Assembly (NCBI GenBank): GCA_965220955.1
Contig: CBDCRK010000013.1
Span: forward strand, 60,100-124,099
DNA from: CBDCRK01 sp965220955
Lineage (GTDB): Bacteria; Desulfobacterota; Binatia; Bin18; CBDCRK01
Reading direction: 5' to 3'
DNA length: 64,000 nucleotides
Shown here: one piece after another, positions 1-7,810 of the stretch
Position numbering within the stretch: the first letter of the stretch is position 1
How the letters are laid out: each line of letters begins with the position of its first letter
The notes under the pieces: generated by a model
What the model was told of the DNA's origin: nothing
What the model saw: only the letters and a program-made list of their open reading frames with translations
Database searches by the model: none
Position numbers and translations under genes: made by a program

Positions 1-589
1 CGTCTGGTGTTCTCTCGCCCAGCTCGGCAAAGATTCGCCGCCCAGAGAGCAATCCGTCCGCAGCAACCGCAAAAGCGGTCAGGCGGTTGGCAAAGCTTTC
101 GGCAACAATGAGGGTCTGGCCATTGGGGCTAATCACGGTTCCGTTGGGGAACCGCATATTGTCAGCCACAACGCGTGCTTTTCCGTCTGGAGTCACAAGC
201 ACAATATTAGCCGGCTGGGGCTCAGCTCCACTAAGAAGGTCAAAGCCAAAGCTGCCAATGTACGCACGGCCTTGTGCATCAACAACCATGTCGTTGATAT
301 CTCCCCTGACCAGGGGACTTAAGTCGGCAACCGTATGGAGCCCATCGGGGTCAAGACGAAGAAGAAGCCGGTTTCTCATCGAAACAATCAGAAGCCGGCC
401 GTCGGGCAAGAAGCCAAGACCCGACGGAAGTTCGGCAACAGAGACAACTTCCTGTGAGCGTCCCGTGGGATCCACAGTCATAACCTTGGTTGCATGCATA
501 TCAGAGAACCATAGCTTCCCGTCGTGCCAGCGTGGGCCCTCGGGAAAAACTAAACCATCGAGCAAAACGCGGGATGTTAGGTTTTCCAT
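1..589 (-). CDS. SMP-30/gluconolactonase-family beta-propeller, partial (C-terminus beyond window)
   Basis: The reverse strand is open from an ATG at 589 to the window edge, giving 196 residues. It starts MENLTSRVLLDGLVFPEGPR and then shows the FPEGPRW, DINDMVVD and FPNGTVISPNGQ signatures of the SMP-30/gluconolactonase/LRE-like family. These are calcium-dependent six-bladed propellers, usually lactonases acting on sugar-acid or xenobiotic lactones. The conserved Glu of FPEGP and the Asn-Asp of the central blade, which bind metal in the family, are present. There is no signal peptide, so it is probably cytoplasmic. A good ribosome site (AAGGAG) lies about 7 bases upstream. Its upstream region contains one copy of the 42-bp repeat at 651-692, so it may share a promoter type with the metallo-beta-lactamase gene behind it. 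The substrate cannot be inferred. Confidence 0.85.
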   Translation of the reverse strand, partial: MENLTSRVLLDGLVFPEGPRWHDGKLWFSDMHATKVMTVDPTGRSQEVVSVAELPSGLGFLPDGRLLIVSMRNRLLLRLDPDGLHTVADLSPLVRGDINDMVVDAQGRAYIGSFGFDLLSGAEPQPANIVLVTPDGKARVVADNMRFPNGTVISPNGQTLIVAESFANRLTAFAVAADGLLSGRRIFAELGERTPD

Positions 590-650
590 CAATTCTCTCC
601 TTTTTGATTAGCTCCGGGATTTCTTATATCAAGCTGCTTGTATCCCAATC

Positions 651-692
651 CGCCCGACTCTATCTCATAGGCTGGTGAATAGGCAATAGTTA
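651..692. repeat. 42-bp perfect direct repeat, copy 1
   Basis: This begins CGCCCGACTCTATCTCATAG and recurs without a mismatch at 1932-1973 in the same orientation. It lies about 60 bases upstream of the SMP-30 start codon at 589. Read on the minus strand it contains TTGCCT, an 18-base gap and TAGAGT, an acceptable but unproven -35/-10 pair. A duplicated promoter/leader is the simplest reading. A target duplication around an inserted gene is the alternative. Confidence 0.8.
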
Positions 693-740
693 CCGTCCTT
701 TACCGATCGGTTGAATGACCTGGGATGGCGGGCCCTGCCT

Positions 741-1886
741 CTACCGTGCTTCGGGGACCTTCCAGCGCTCGCCAATGGCGAGAATCTTGATTGGGTCAAG
801 CTGGCCACCTGCACCTGCCACAACCCGTCGTAATTCTCGCGGCGGCTCATCGATCGGTTCGTCCGTCAGGTCAAATGTACCCCAGTGACAGGGCAGCATC
901 CAGCGTGCGCCAATATCGAGAAACGCCTTATAGGCTTCGGCGGGGTTCATATGCGTGTAGCGCATAAACCAGCGCGGTTCATAAGCCCCTATGGGTAGCA
1001 TGGCAACATCGATGGGTCCAAACCGTTTTCCTATCTCGGTAAAGCCATGGAAATAGCCAGTGTCCCCAGCGAAGAAATATGTACGCTCGCCGGAGGCAAT
1101 AACCCATGTACACCATAAGGTAGAGTTCTCAGATTGGCCAATGCGCAACGACCAATGTTGGGACGGCACGCACGTCACCTGCCAGCGTCCATGTTGTGCA
1201 CTTTGCCACCAGTCCAGTTCGACTACCGCATGGCGCCCTTTCTGGCGAAACCAGTCTCCTAACCCCATGGGGACAAACCATGTCACCGAAGCCGGCAGGG
1301 TTTCGACCGTGTAGGCATCCAGGTGATCGTAGTGATTGTGAGAGATAACAACAAAAGCAGAGTTGGGGATGGAACTGATCGGCACTCCAGGAGGATGGTA
1401 GCGTTTGGGTATAAACGCGCGCTGGCCAAAATGTGGGTCGGTAAGGAACACATCGTTTTCATCGTGAACCGCGAAAGTTGAATGCCCAACCCAGGTTACC
1501 GATGCTGAGTTTTCCGAGGTAGCAAACGAGGAGCCATTGTTCTCTACCCGTGGAACGTCCGGGGAGTCGCGCCACTCACCAGTGTAGGCGTTGTGGGATA
1601 CCCCCCAACGGAGCATGTCCGTAAATTTCCTATCCCATGGCTGCCAAGGGTTAAACCAAGCGCCGGGTTGTCCGTGTGGAGCATACAGGACGGACGGGTC
1701 AGTGTTGTTAAACTGAGGTGGGGAATCAGACGGAACACCACAAGAGACTATGAACAGGAAGAGAACAACAAAGCCTAAGAGAAAGGCAAACGGAGAGAGG
1801 GAAAAACGCTGAGAAAGAAGAAAAACAGCGCTTGCTCCACCCGCCCGTCTGGCAGAAGAAAGCCGAATAGCACAGTACGTCAGCAT
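741..1886 (-). CDS. NAPE-PLD/RomA-like metallo-beta-lactamase-fold hydrolase, probable lipoprotein
   Basis: A 381-residue protein if begun at the ATG at 1886, which has an AAAGGAAC ribosome site. A TTG at 1928 would add 14 residues and has no better signal. The N-terminus has a hydrophobic stretch ending FLFIVSC, a lipobox, so the protein is probably anchored to a membrane on the periplasmic side. The core shows VTWVGHSTF, the di-metal motif HNHYDHLD, FFAGDTGYF and a late HWGTFDLTDEP. This pattern is that of the NAPE-hydrolysing phospholipase D/RomA branch of the superfamily rather than beta-lactamases. The metal-binding His and Asp residues are all present. The gene sits between two copies of a 42-bp direct repeat, which suggests insertion or tandem duplication of its upstream region. 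The substrate, likely a phosphodiester or amide lipid, is inferred only from family. Confidence 0.85.
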   Translation of the reverse strand: MLTYCAIRLSSARRAGGASAVFLLSQRFSLSPFAFLLGFVVLFLFIVSCGVPSDSPPQFNNTDPSVLYAPHGQPGAWFNPWQPWDRKFTDMLRWGVSHNAYTGEWRDSPDVPRVENNGSSFATSENSASVTWVGHSTFAVHDENDVFLTDPHFGQRAFIPKRYHPPGVPISSIPNSAFVVISHNHYDHLDAYTVETLPASVTWFVPMGLGDWFRQKGRHAVVELDWWQSAQHGRWQVTCVPSQHWSLRIGQSENSTLWCTWVIASGERTYFFAGDTGYFHGFTEIGKRFGPIDVAMLPIGAYEPRWFMRYTHMNPAEAYKAFLDIGARWMLPCHWGTFDLTDEPIDEPPRELRRVVAGAGGQLDPIKILAIGERWKVPEAR

Positions 1887-1931
1887 CGACTTGTTCCTTT
1901 GAACCTCTAACGCTAACGGATCTCTCAACTG

Positions 1932-1973
1932 CGCCCGACTCTATCTCATAGGCTGGTGAATAGGCAATAGTTA
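1932..1973. repeat. 42-bp perfect direct repeat, copy 2
   Basis: Second copy of the element at 651-692, identical over 42 bases and in the same orientation. It lies just upstream of the metallo-beta-lactamase gene on the minus strand. The flanking bases differ on both sides, so the repeat edges are sharp. With copy 1 it frames the intervening gene at about 1.28 kb spacing. Confidence 0.8.
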
Positions 1974-2071
1974 GCGCGTTGTGCCCTCTGACCATCTGTG
2001 ATCACCTTTTCCGCTATGTGATAGCCATGATACATACATTCCATAAATAAATCACAAGAGGAGGGAACCCT

Positions 2072-2833
2072 ATGCGCCTACAGGACAAGGTTGCCATTAT
2101 AACCGGAGCGGGTAGTGGAATGGGTCGGGCGACCGCACGACTCTTTGCTCAGGAAGGGGCACAGCTTGTGCTTAATGATGTTGACCAGGAGAGCTTAGAA
2201 AAAGTTCTGGCCGAAGTAGGAAAGGAGAAGAACCGTAGGGTTGTAGGAGATGTAGCCAAGGAAGAGACTGCCCGGGGCCTGGCTCAGGAAGCCATTACCG
2301 GGTTTGGCCATGTTGATATCCTGGTCAACAATGCGGGTATCCACCAAGCCAAGGACATTACCGAGATGACCGTAGAGGAATGGGACCATCTCATGGACAT
2401 CAATTTGAAGAGTATGTTCCTGTGTTGCAAACATGTCATTCCTCATATGCTCCGGCAGAAGAAAGGAGCCATTGTGAACCTGGCCTCGATTTCTTCGTTC
2501 ATTGGACAAGAGATGGAGGGCGCGAGCACTTTTGCTTACAATATCACCAAGGCTGGCGCACTACAGCTCACCAAGTCTCTGGCTACGCGTTATGCAGCTG
2601 AGGGCATTCGGGTTAATTGTGTCTGTCCCGGTGCAATTGAGACCAATATTATCAAGCGGACAAAGCCGGAAGAAGTGGCCGAGTTCTGGCGTATGGCCGC
2701 CCCTTCACATCCCATGGAACGCACCGGGCAACCTGAGGAAGTGGCCCAGGCTATCCTTTTTCTTGCCTCTGATGAAGCCTCGTTCGTTACTGGCTGTCCT
2801 CTCCTGGTTGATGGAGGATATTTGTCAAGATAG
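2072..2833 (+). CDS. Short-chain dehydrogenase/reductase (SDR, FabG-like)
   Basis: A 253-residue classical SDR, the usual length. The Rossmann motif TGAGSGMG lies near residues 11-18, NNAG near 87, and the catalytic Ser and YNITK (Tyr-x-x-x-Lys) follow. The C-terminus has the typical FVTGCPLLVDGGY ending. It should oxidise or reduce a secondary alcohol/ketone with NAD(P). The Asp of LNDVD after the second beta strand favours NAD. The ribosome site is GAGGAGGG 6-7 bases before ATG. It points toward the fused CoA-transferase gene, whose end lies about 70 bases away, with tandem palindromic repeats between. An oxidation step on an acyl or hydroxyacid intermediate is plausible from context, but the substrate is unknown. 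Confidence 0.92.
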   Translation: MRLQDKVAIITGAGSGMGRATARLFAQEGAQLVLNDVDQESLEKVLAEVGKEKNRRVVGDVAKEETARGLAQEAITGFGHVDILVNNAGIHQAKDITEMTVEEWDHLMDINLKSMFLCCKHVIPHMLRQKKGAIVNLASISSFIGQEMEGASTFAYNITKAGALQLTKSLATRYAAEGIRVNCVCPGAIETNIIKRTKPEEVAEFWRMAAPSHPMERTGQPEEVAQAILFLASDEASFVTGCPLLVDGGYLSR

Positions 2834-2864
2834 GACCTGGGCTAGCACCTCGGCTGACCGTTCA

Positions 2865-2924
2865 GCTCTTAATAGAGCACCTGCTCTTAATAGAGCACCT
2901 GCTCTTAATAGAGCACCTGCTCTT
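2865..2924. repeat. Three tandem 18-bp palindromic units between convergent genes
   Basis: The unit GCTCTTAATAGAGCACCT occurs at 2865-2882, 2883-2900 and 2901-2918, followed by a 6-base partial unit. Each unit contains GCTCT-TAAT-AGAGC, and unit junctions give GAGCACCTGCTC, so alternative hairpins can form. The third unit contains the stop codon of the minus-strand CoA-transferase gene (TAA at 2905-2907). The position between two converging genes suggests a bidirectional transcription-termination role, though no T-run follows. Confidence 0.8.
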
Positions 2925-5319
2925 CCTTGAGTCGGGCAATCTCCTGGTCAGAATATCCAAGCAGGTCATGCATAACATAGGCAGTATCCTGACCTAAAAG
3001 TGGAGCCGGAGCCCGTACTCCGTTAGGCCCGTGGGTAAGACGCCAGGGAATGCCCGTGTGAGCGCGCACGCCAACCTCTTGATGCGGCAGCCGGGCAAAA
3101 AAACCACGCTCATTGAGATGAGGGTCATCCGCCAGATCTTTGCTGCTCATGGAAGGAAAAGCCGCAACACCGGCAGCCTGCAAAGTATGAGTGATCTCCC
3201 ATTTCTCCCGCTTTTCTGTCCAGGCAGTGAGCCATGTCTCCAGCTCTTCTTCGTGAGCCTTACGGTCTTTAGCCGTGCGAAAACGGGGGTCGATGGCCAA
3301 TTCCGCTTGCCCAATGGTTTTGCATAGGGCCTGCCATTCTTTATCGTTACCGCAGGCAATACTTATCCACTCATCCTCTCCGGCACAGCGAAAACAGTTG
3401 TGTGGTGACATCCAAGGGTCAGAATTGCCCATGCGGGGAGGCTGAGTATGATTCATGGCATATTCCATCCATCCCTCGGGCAGCAGCGCCACCGTGGACT
3501 CCCAAAGGGATACGTCAATACACTGACCCTGGCCAGTGCGTTTTCTTGCCACCAAAGCTGCGCATATGGCTGCTGCCGCATTGATGCCACTATTAGGGTC
3601 TCCATAGGAGATGCCTACCTCCCGAGGAGCGCCTCCAGGGTAACCAGTGAGGGAGGACAAGCCAGTCAGTGGAGCAGTGGCCGGTCCATAGCCCATATAG
3701 GTTTTCAGAGGGCCAGTGTGACCATAGCCGGAGATCGAGGCCATGATAATGTCCGGCTTAATTGTCCTTAGTTCCTCGTAACCTAGTCCCATACGTTCCA
3801 TAACACCGGTGGCAAAATTCTCCAGCACAACATCGCTCTTCTTAATCAGCTCTTTGGCAATGGCAATGGCCTCAGGTTTGCTCAGTTCGAGAAGCAGACT
3901 CTTTTTTCCCTGACTCCACTGGTTGAAATAGCCAGAGCGGTTGAGACCAGGCTCCATGTCCGGGGGATGAAGGGGTAGGCGTCGCCCCAGGTCCGGGCGT
4001 GCCTGGGATTCAATTTTGATCACTTCCGCTCCCAGGTGGGCCAATTGCAAAGCGCCGAAAGGACCGGCCCAAACCCAACTAAAGTCAGCCACACGTACGC
4101 CTTCCAGAGGAAGGCCGGAAGAAGGAGCTGAGGACTGGTGGTTAGAGCCGTACGCGGGCGCGTCGGGCGCGGGTAGGCCAAAGATTTCTGCATTGTTCTC
4201 TCCCAGAAGTGGAGCTGGGCGGCGAATCTTCCACCAGGGTTCTTTAAGCTGATAGGGTGGACCTAAGTGAGTGAGGGTACCTGCCCGGGGATGGGTCACT
4301 TGCACAAAAAAATTCCTGGTACGAAGTTGTTCCTGCTCAGCCAGCTGGGCCATGGAAAATACCGGTGAAAAGCAGACCCGCCGCTCCTGCCCGGCGTAGA
4401 ACAAGTCTTGTACCTTCCACTCTTTCATCCATTTATCCAGATAAAGCTGAAGCACATCCTGGTTTTCTCCCCGAACAAACCCGTCTTTAAAGATTTCCCA
4501 GCTGCCCCACTCGGGGTTACCCATCATGTCAACCAGCCGCTTCCACTGGTCCTCCTCTACGGTCACAAGAAAAATAAGCCCGTCCTGACACTCATAAATT
4601 CCCCAGGGATAGAGGAGGCGTTTGCCCAAACGGGTGGCCACCTGGCCCATATAGGTGTAATAGATAAAGTTCTGCTCCAGAAAAGAGGCAATGTATTCTT
4701 GGACGGAAAGGTCAATATGTTCTCCCTCTCCAGTTTCCAGCGCCCGATGATAGGCTGCCAGGGAGGCTGTAGCTGCTGCCAGTCCACCCTGGAAATCAGA
4801 TTGGTGACCAAAGGCTTTCAAGGGGGGTAGATCTGGTCGCTCGGAAGCCGTGGGGATAAGCCAACCCCAGCCCCCGCCATGAGCCACGTTGATTTCATAT
4901 GCCTTGTAGTTGCTGTACGGGCCAGTGAGCCCAAAAGGGGTGACCGAGCACATGACCAGCCGGGAGTTAATCTGGCAGACGGCTTCGTAATTGATTCCCA
5001 ACTCAGTCATAAGCGGAGGGGAATAGTTGTGAATGAGAATATCCGCCCAAGCAATTAGGCGACGAAGTCTTTCTTTCCCTTCATCCTGGCGTAGGTTGAG
5101 GGTTACCCCCCGTTTATTGCTATTGAGATAGAGAAAGAGACCACTCTTCTCTGGGTCAGGCACACCTTGGAGAAAAGGACCACGCCGGCGCGCCCCATCC
5201 CCTTCAGGGTCTTCTATCTTGATAACATCCGCTCCCAGGTCGGCAATCAATTTGGTTGCATATGCGGCTGATACCATAGATCCCAACTCAAGAACCCGTA
5301 CTCCTTCAAGCCCCTGCAT
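2905..5319 (-). CDS. Tandem fusion of two CaiB/BaiF (class III) CoA-transferase domains
   Basis: An 804-residue protein, about twice the usual 390-430. The first domain runs from GVRVLELGSMVSAAYATKL to about residue 390. A second full domain restarts at GVRVADFSWVWAGPFGALQL near residue 405. Each keeps the family landmarks: LGADVIKIE/LGAEVIKIE, the NxxxRGVTLNL-like strand, the VxENF/IHNYSP turn, and the Asp of GEHIDLS and GQCIDVS, equivalent to the catalytic Asp of formyl-CoA transferase. Class III enzymes move CoA between carboxylic acids through an aspartyl-CoA anhydride. They dimerise as interlocked rings, so a fused pair may form an internal pseudo-dimer. A divergent MaoC hydratase starts about 95 bases upstream. 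The ORF stop lies inside the 18-bp tandem repeats. Substrates are unknown. Confidence 0.92.
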   Translation of the reverse strand: MQGLEGVRVLELGSMVSAAYATKLIADLGADVIKIEDPEGDGARRRGPFLQGVPDPEKSGLFLYLNSNKRGVTLNLRQDEGKERLRRLIAWADILIHNYSPPLMTELGINYEAVCQINSRLVMCSVTPFGLTGPYSNYKAYEINVAHGGGWGWLIPTASERPDLPPLKAFGHQSDFQGGLAAATASLAAYHRALETGEGEHIDLSVQEYIASFLEQNFIYYTYMGQVATRLGKRLLYPWGIYECQDGLIFLVTVEEDQWKRLVDMMGNPEWGSWEIFKDGFVRGENQDVLQLYLDKWMKEWKVQDLFYAGQERRVCFSPVFSMAQLAEQEQLRTRNFFVQVTHPRAGTLTHLGPPYQLKEPWWKIRRPAPLLGENNAEIFGLPAPDAPAYGSNHQSSAPSSGLPLEGVRVADFSWVWAGPFGALQLAHLGAEVIKIESQARPDLGRRLPLHPPDMEPGLNRSGYFNQWSQGKKSLLLELSKPEAIAIAKELIKKSDVVLENFATGVMERMGLGYEELRTIKPDIIMASISGYGHTGPLKTYMGYGPATAPLTGLSSLTGYPGGAPREVGISYGDPNSGINAAAAICAALVARKRTGQGQCIDVSLWESTVALLPEGWMEYAMNHTQPPRMGNSDPWMSPHNCFRCAGEDEWISIACGNDKEWQALCKTIGQAELAIDPRFRTAKDRKAHEEELETWLTAWTEKREKWEITHTLQAAGVAAFPSMSSKDLADDPHLNERGFFARLPHQEVGVRAHTGIPWRLTHGPNGVRAPAPLLGQDTAYVMHDLLGYSDQEIARLKEEQVLY

Positions 5320-5414
5320 GGTTTTTCCTTTCTTTTCCTTAACCTAAACCTTGATGAAAAAGCGCCAATAGTATGCTACATTTTCCTTTAAAATCAACTC
5401 AGGAGGGACAATGT

Positions 5415-5924
5415 ATGGCCGTAAAGACTGGCTGGGAAGGACGCTTCTTCGAGGACTTCGAGGTGGGAGATATCTACCGCTGTCGGCTGGGGCGAACCGT
5501 CACCGAGGTCGACAATACCTGGTTCACCTTGCTGACCAACAACACCAACCAAATCCACTTCAACAACGAGTATGGTAAACGGACTGAATTCGGGCAATGT
5601 CTGATCAATAGCGCCCTCACCCTAGCCATTGTGGCAGGCATGGGGGTGGCCGATGTAAGCGAAAACGGCTTTGCCCTGGGCTGGGATCAGATCACTTTGC
5701 CCCATCCAGTCTTTGCCGGGGATACACTGTATTCCGAGTCCGAGGTGGTGGAGAAACGGGAGTCCCGGTCAAAACCCCAATGGGGGATTGTCAAAGTGCG
5801 GACCCGCGGCGTTAAGCAGGATGGTCAGGTAGTCATCGACTATACCCGCAGTGTAATGGTTTGGAAGCGCGCCCACGCTCCTAAACAAGACCTGTTTCCA
5901 GAGATAAAGGAAGAAGCAAAATAG
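5415..5924 (+). CDS. MaoC-like hot-dog acyl-CoA dehydratase
   Basis: A 169-residue protein if begun at the ATG at 5415. The site AGGAGGG 7 bases upstream decides this over an in-frame start at 5373. It opens with FFEDFEVGDI, the MaoC-type N-terminus, and has the hydratase segment LTNNTNQIHFNNEYG followed by FGQCLINSALTLAI. MaoC proteins hydrate 2-enoyl-CoA (or mesaconyl/methylmalyl-type CoA esters). The His of the motif is kept, but the usual catalytic Asp (xGDxNPxH) aligns with Asn, so either a variant subfamily or altered chemistry is implied. It is divergent from the fused CoA-transferase gene, with a short shared intergenic region of about 95 bases, so co-regulation is likely. Hydration of the CoA ester formed by the neighbouring transferase is a reasonable inference. 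Confidence 0.88.
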   Translation: MAVKTGWEGRFFEDFEVGDIYRCRLGRTVTEVDNTWFTLLTNNTNQIHFNNEYGKRTEFGQCLINSALTLAIVAGMGVADVSENGFALGWDQITLPHPVFAGDTLYSESEVVEKRESRSKPQWGIVKVRTRGVKQDGQVVIDYTRSVMVWKRAHAPKQDLFPEIKEEAK

Positions 5925-6028
5925 GAAGAGTATGAGGGATATTCTTACGCCTTCTCTTTTGGGGCTGGCTCTGCTGGGTTGGGGATGGTTGAGGCGGACT
6001 CCCTGTTTATTGCCCAGCTTCGCTATCA

Positions 6029-7810
6029 CTACTGATCTTTTCGCATCGAATCTGTGCTTAAGGGAACTCCGGAGATGCGATCCCAATCCCTCAATCTTTC
6101 TTGTCTTAAGGCAGCTGTTGCCGCGGCCTCGATGGTCAGAGTCTGGGGATCGATCACTACCCCATAATCCTCTCCGGCGCTGGCAAGGGACACATACTCA
6201 TTGCGTACATCTTCCAGCACTTTTTCCGGGTCGCGCTTGAACGGGTTACCCCAGCCACCACCTCCTCCGGAACAGTTAACCAAGACCTCCCCTGGAGCCA
6301 TGCTCTCGTAGACCATACCAGTAACCTGCTGCCTATCGGTACCAGGCCTGAGAATAACGTGACAGTTTTCTCCATCAGAACCACCCGTCATCCCCCAGGG
6401 CTTTGCTTTGGTTTTCTTCACCAACGTCAGGGCTGACGATTCGGCTAGGAATCGATAGGCTCGGGTTATACCCAGTCCGCCACGATGCTCGCCTGGACCT
6501 GCAGAATCCTGGCGCAGGCCATAGCTCTCAATATGCAGAGGAGCCTTGGTCTCCAAAACCTCAATGGGGTTATTATGACAACCTGGCTCGGTGATATGCA
6601 TGATGCCGTTTTCGCCATCCCCACCCGCATGCCCACCGAAGCCTACACCTTCGTTGGTGGCTTCAAGCCACATTCTGCCGTTGCGGGGATTGGTGCCTAT
6701 CCCCATCATGCTGCAAACGTCACCCCCAGAACAAGCTGGGACTATATCGGGCATGCCCTGGGCAAGCGCCTTGGTAATCACCTCAGTAGCCAGAAGAGCG
6801 GGCCACAGAGTAAAAGTTGCTGCCGGGGGGACTGCATGCATTAGGGTACCCGCTGGTGCCTCTACCCGTAAAGGTCGAAGATTGCCCTCGTTGGCAGGAG
6901 TGTCCGGCGTAGTGATGGCTTTGAATACCAGAGCCGCAACCCCCATGGTACAGCCAAAGGGAATATTGATAGGCCCCTTAGTGGCCGGCGAAGATCCAGA
7001 GAAATCTACCACCATCTCCTCATCGGTGATGGTAACGGTGGCCTTTATTTTGACCTTGGTATCTCTATCAATGCCGTCATCATCCACCCAGTCCTCGGCT
7101 GACCAGGTTCCCTTGGGCAAGGTTGCCAGGCGGGCCCGGGCAATGCGCTCCCCATGATCCAGAATTTGTTCAACCGCAGCCTCAAAGGTATCCAGACCAA
7201 ACTTTTCCACCAGCTCTTTAACCCGGCGCTCACCGGTTCGGCACGAGGAGATCTGGGCATTCATATCCCCAATGACGCGGTCGGGCATGCGGCAATTAAA
7301 CCTAATAAGGTCTTCCAGTTCCTTATTTAGAACCCCGCGCTGGTAAATCTTGGAGCAGGGAAAAAACAGGCCCTCTTGGTGCATATCCGTGCTGTCCAGG
7401 CAATAGCCCGGATCTTTTTGCTTGAGATCCAACCAGTGTTGCTTAACCGCCGTGAAGCCAACCAGTTGATCACGGAAGAAGATCGGAGAGGCCGCTGTGA
7501 CATCCAAGGTGTGGGTTGAGCTCCAATAAGGGTAGTTAAGCAGAATAACATCCCCGGGATAGATGTTATCTTCCCCAAGAAACTCCACAATCTTTCTTAA
7601 GGCATAATCGTTTGCCCGCGTAAATATAGCTAGGCCGGGGGCTTCTGCTAGCATGCGGCACTGCCGGTCGTAGATACCTAAGCCAAAGTCATGTATCTCA
7701 TAAACAATAGTGCTGTATGATGTTCTGATAAGGTTGCGGGTCATCTCCCGTGCAGCCGAAAGAAGATAGTTTCGCATGACCTCAACGGTGATTGAATCAA
7801 CTGTGTTCAT
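6029..7810 (-). CDS. hyuB: Hydantoinase B/oxoprolinase-family subunit (HyuB)
   Basis: A 593-residue protein matching the HyuB family length. It starts VDSITVEVMRNYLLSAAREM and carries the family landmarks DVILLNYPYWSSTH, the CxxxxDMHQEG segment, GDMNAQISSCRTGERR, and the C-terminal block GGGGGWGNPFKRDPEKV. HyuA/HyuB proteins are ATP-dependent cyclic amide hydrolases or carboxylases (N-methylhydantoinase, 5-oxoprolinase, acetophenone or acetone carboxylase-like, caprolactamase). The start overlaps the end of hyuA by four bases (ATGA), so the two are translationally coupled. No third (gamma) subunit is present, which argues against a three-subunit acetone carboxylase. The substrate is probably a lactam, imide or ketone, and is not resolved. 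Confidence 0.92.
   Translation of the reverse strand: MNTVDSITVEVMRNYLLSAAREMTRNLIRTSYSTIVYEIHDFGLGIYDRQCRMLAEAPGLAIFTRANDYALRKIVEFLGEDNIYPGDVILLNYPYWSSTHTLDVTAASPIFFRDQLVGFTAVKQHWLDLKQKDPGYCLDSTDMHQEGLFFPCSKIYQRGVLNKELEDLIRFNCRMPDRVIGDMNAQISSCRTGERRVKELVEKFGLDTFEAAVEQILDHGERIARARLATLPKGTWSAEDWVDDDGIDRDTKVKIKATVTITDEEMVVDFSGSSPATKGPINIPFGCTMGVAALVFKAITTPDTPANEGNLRPLRVEAPAGTLMHAVPPAATFTLWPALLATEVITKALAQGMPDIVPACSGGDVCSMMGIGTNPRNGRMWLEATNEGVGFGGHAGGDGENGIMHITEPGCHNNPIEVLETKAPLHIESYGLRQDSAGPGEHRGGLGITRAYRFLAESSALTLVKKTKAKPWGMTGGSDGENCHVILRPGTDRQQVTGMVYESMAPGEVLVNCSGGGGGWGNPFKRDPEKVLEDVRNEYVSLASAGEDYGVVIDPQTLTIEAAATAALRQERLRDWDRISGVPLSTDSMRKDQ

Noticed and set aside
87..611. Plus-strand frame of 174 codons
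   Set aside because: It is antisense to the SMP-30-family gene, whose minus-strand translation has clear family motifs.
6591..7157. Plus-strand frame of 188 codons
   Set aside because: It lies antisense within hyuB and has no family pattern or ribosome site.
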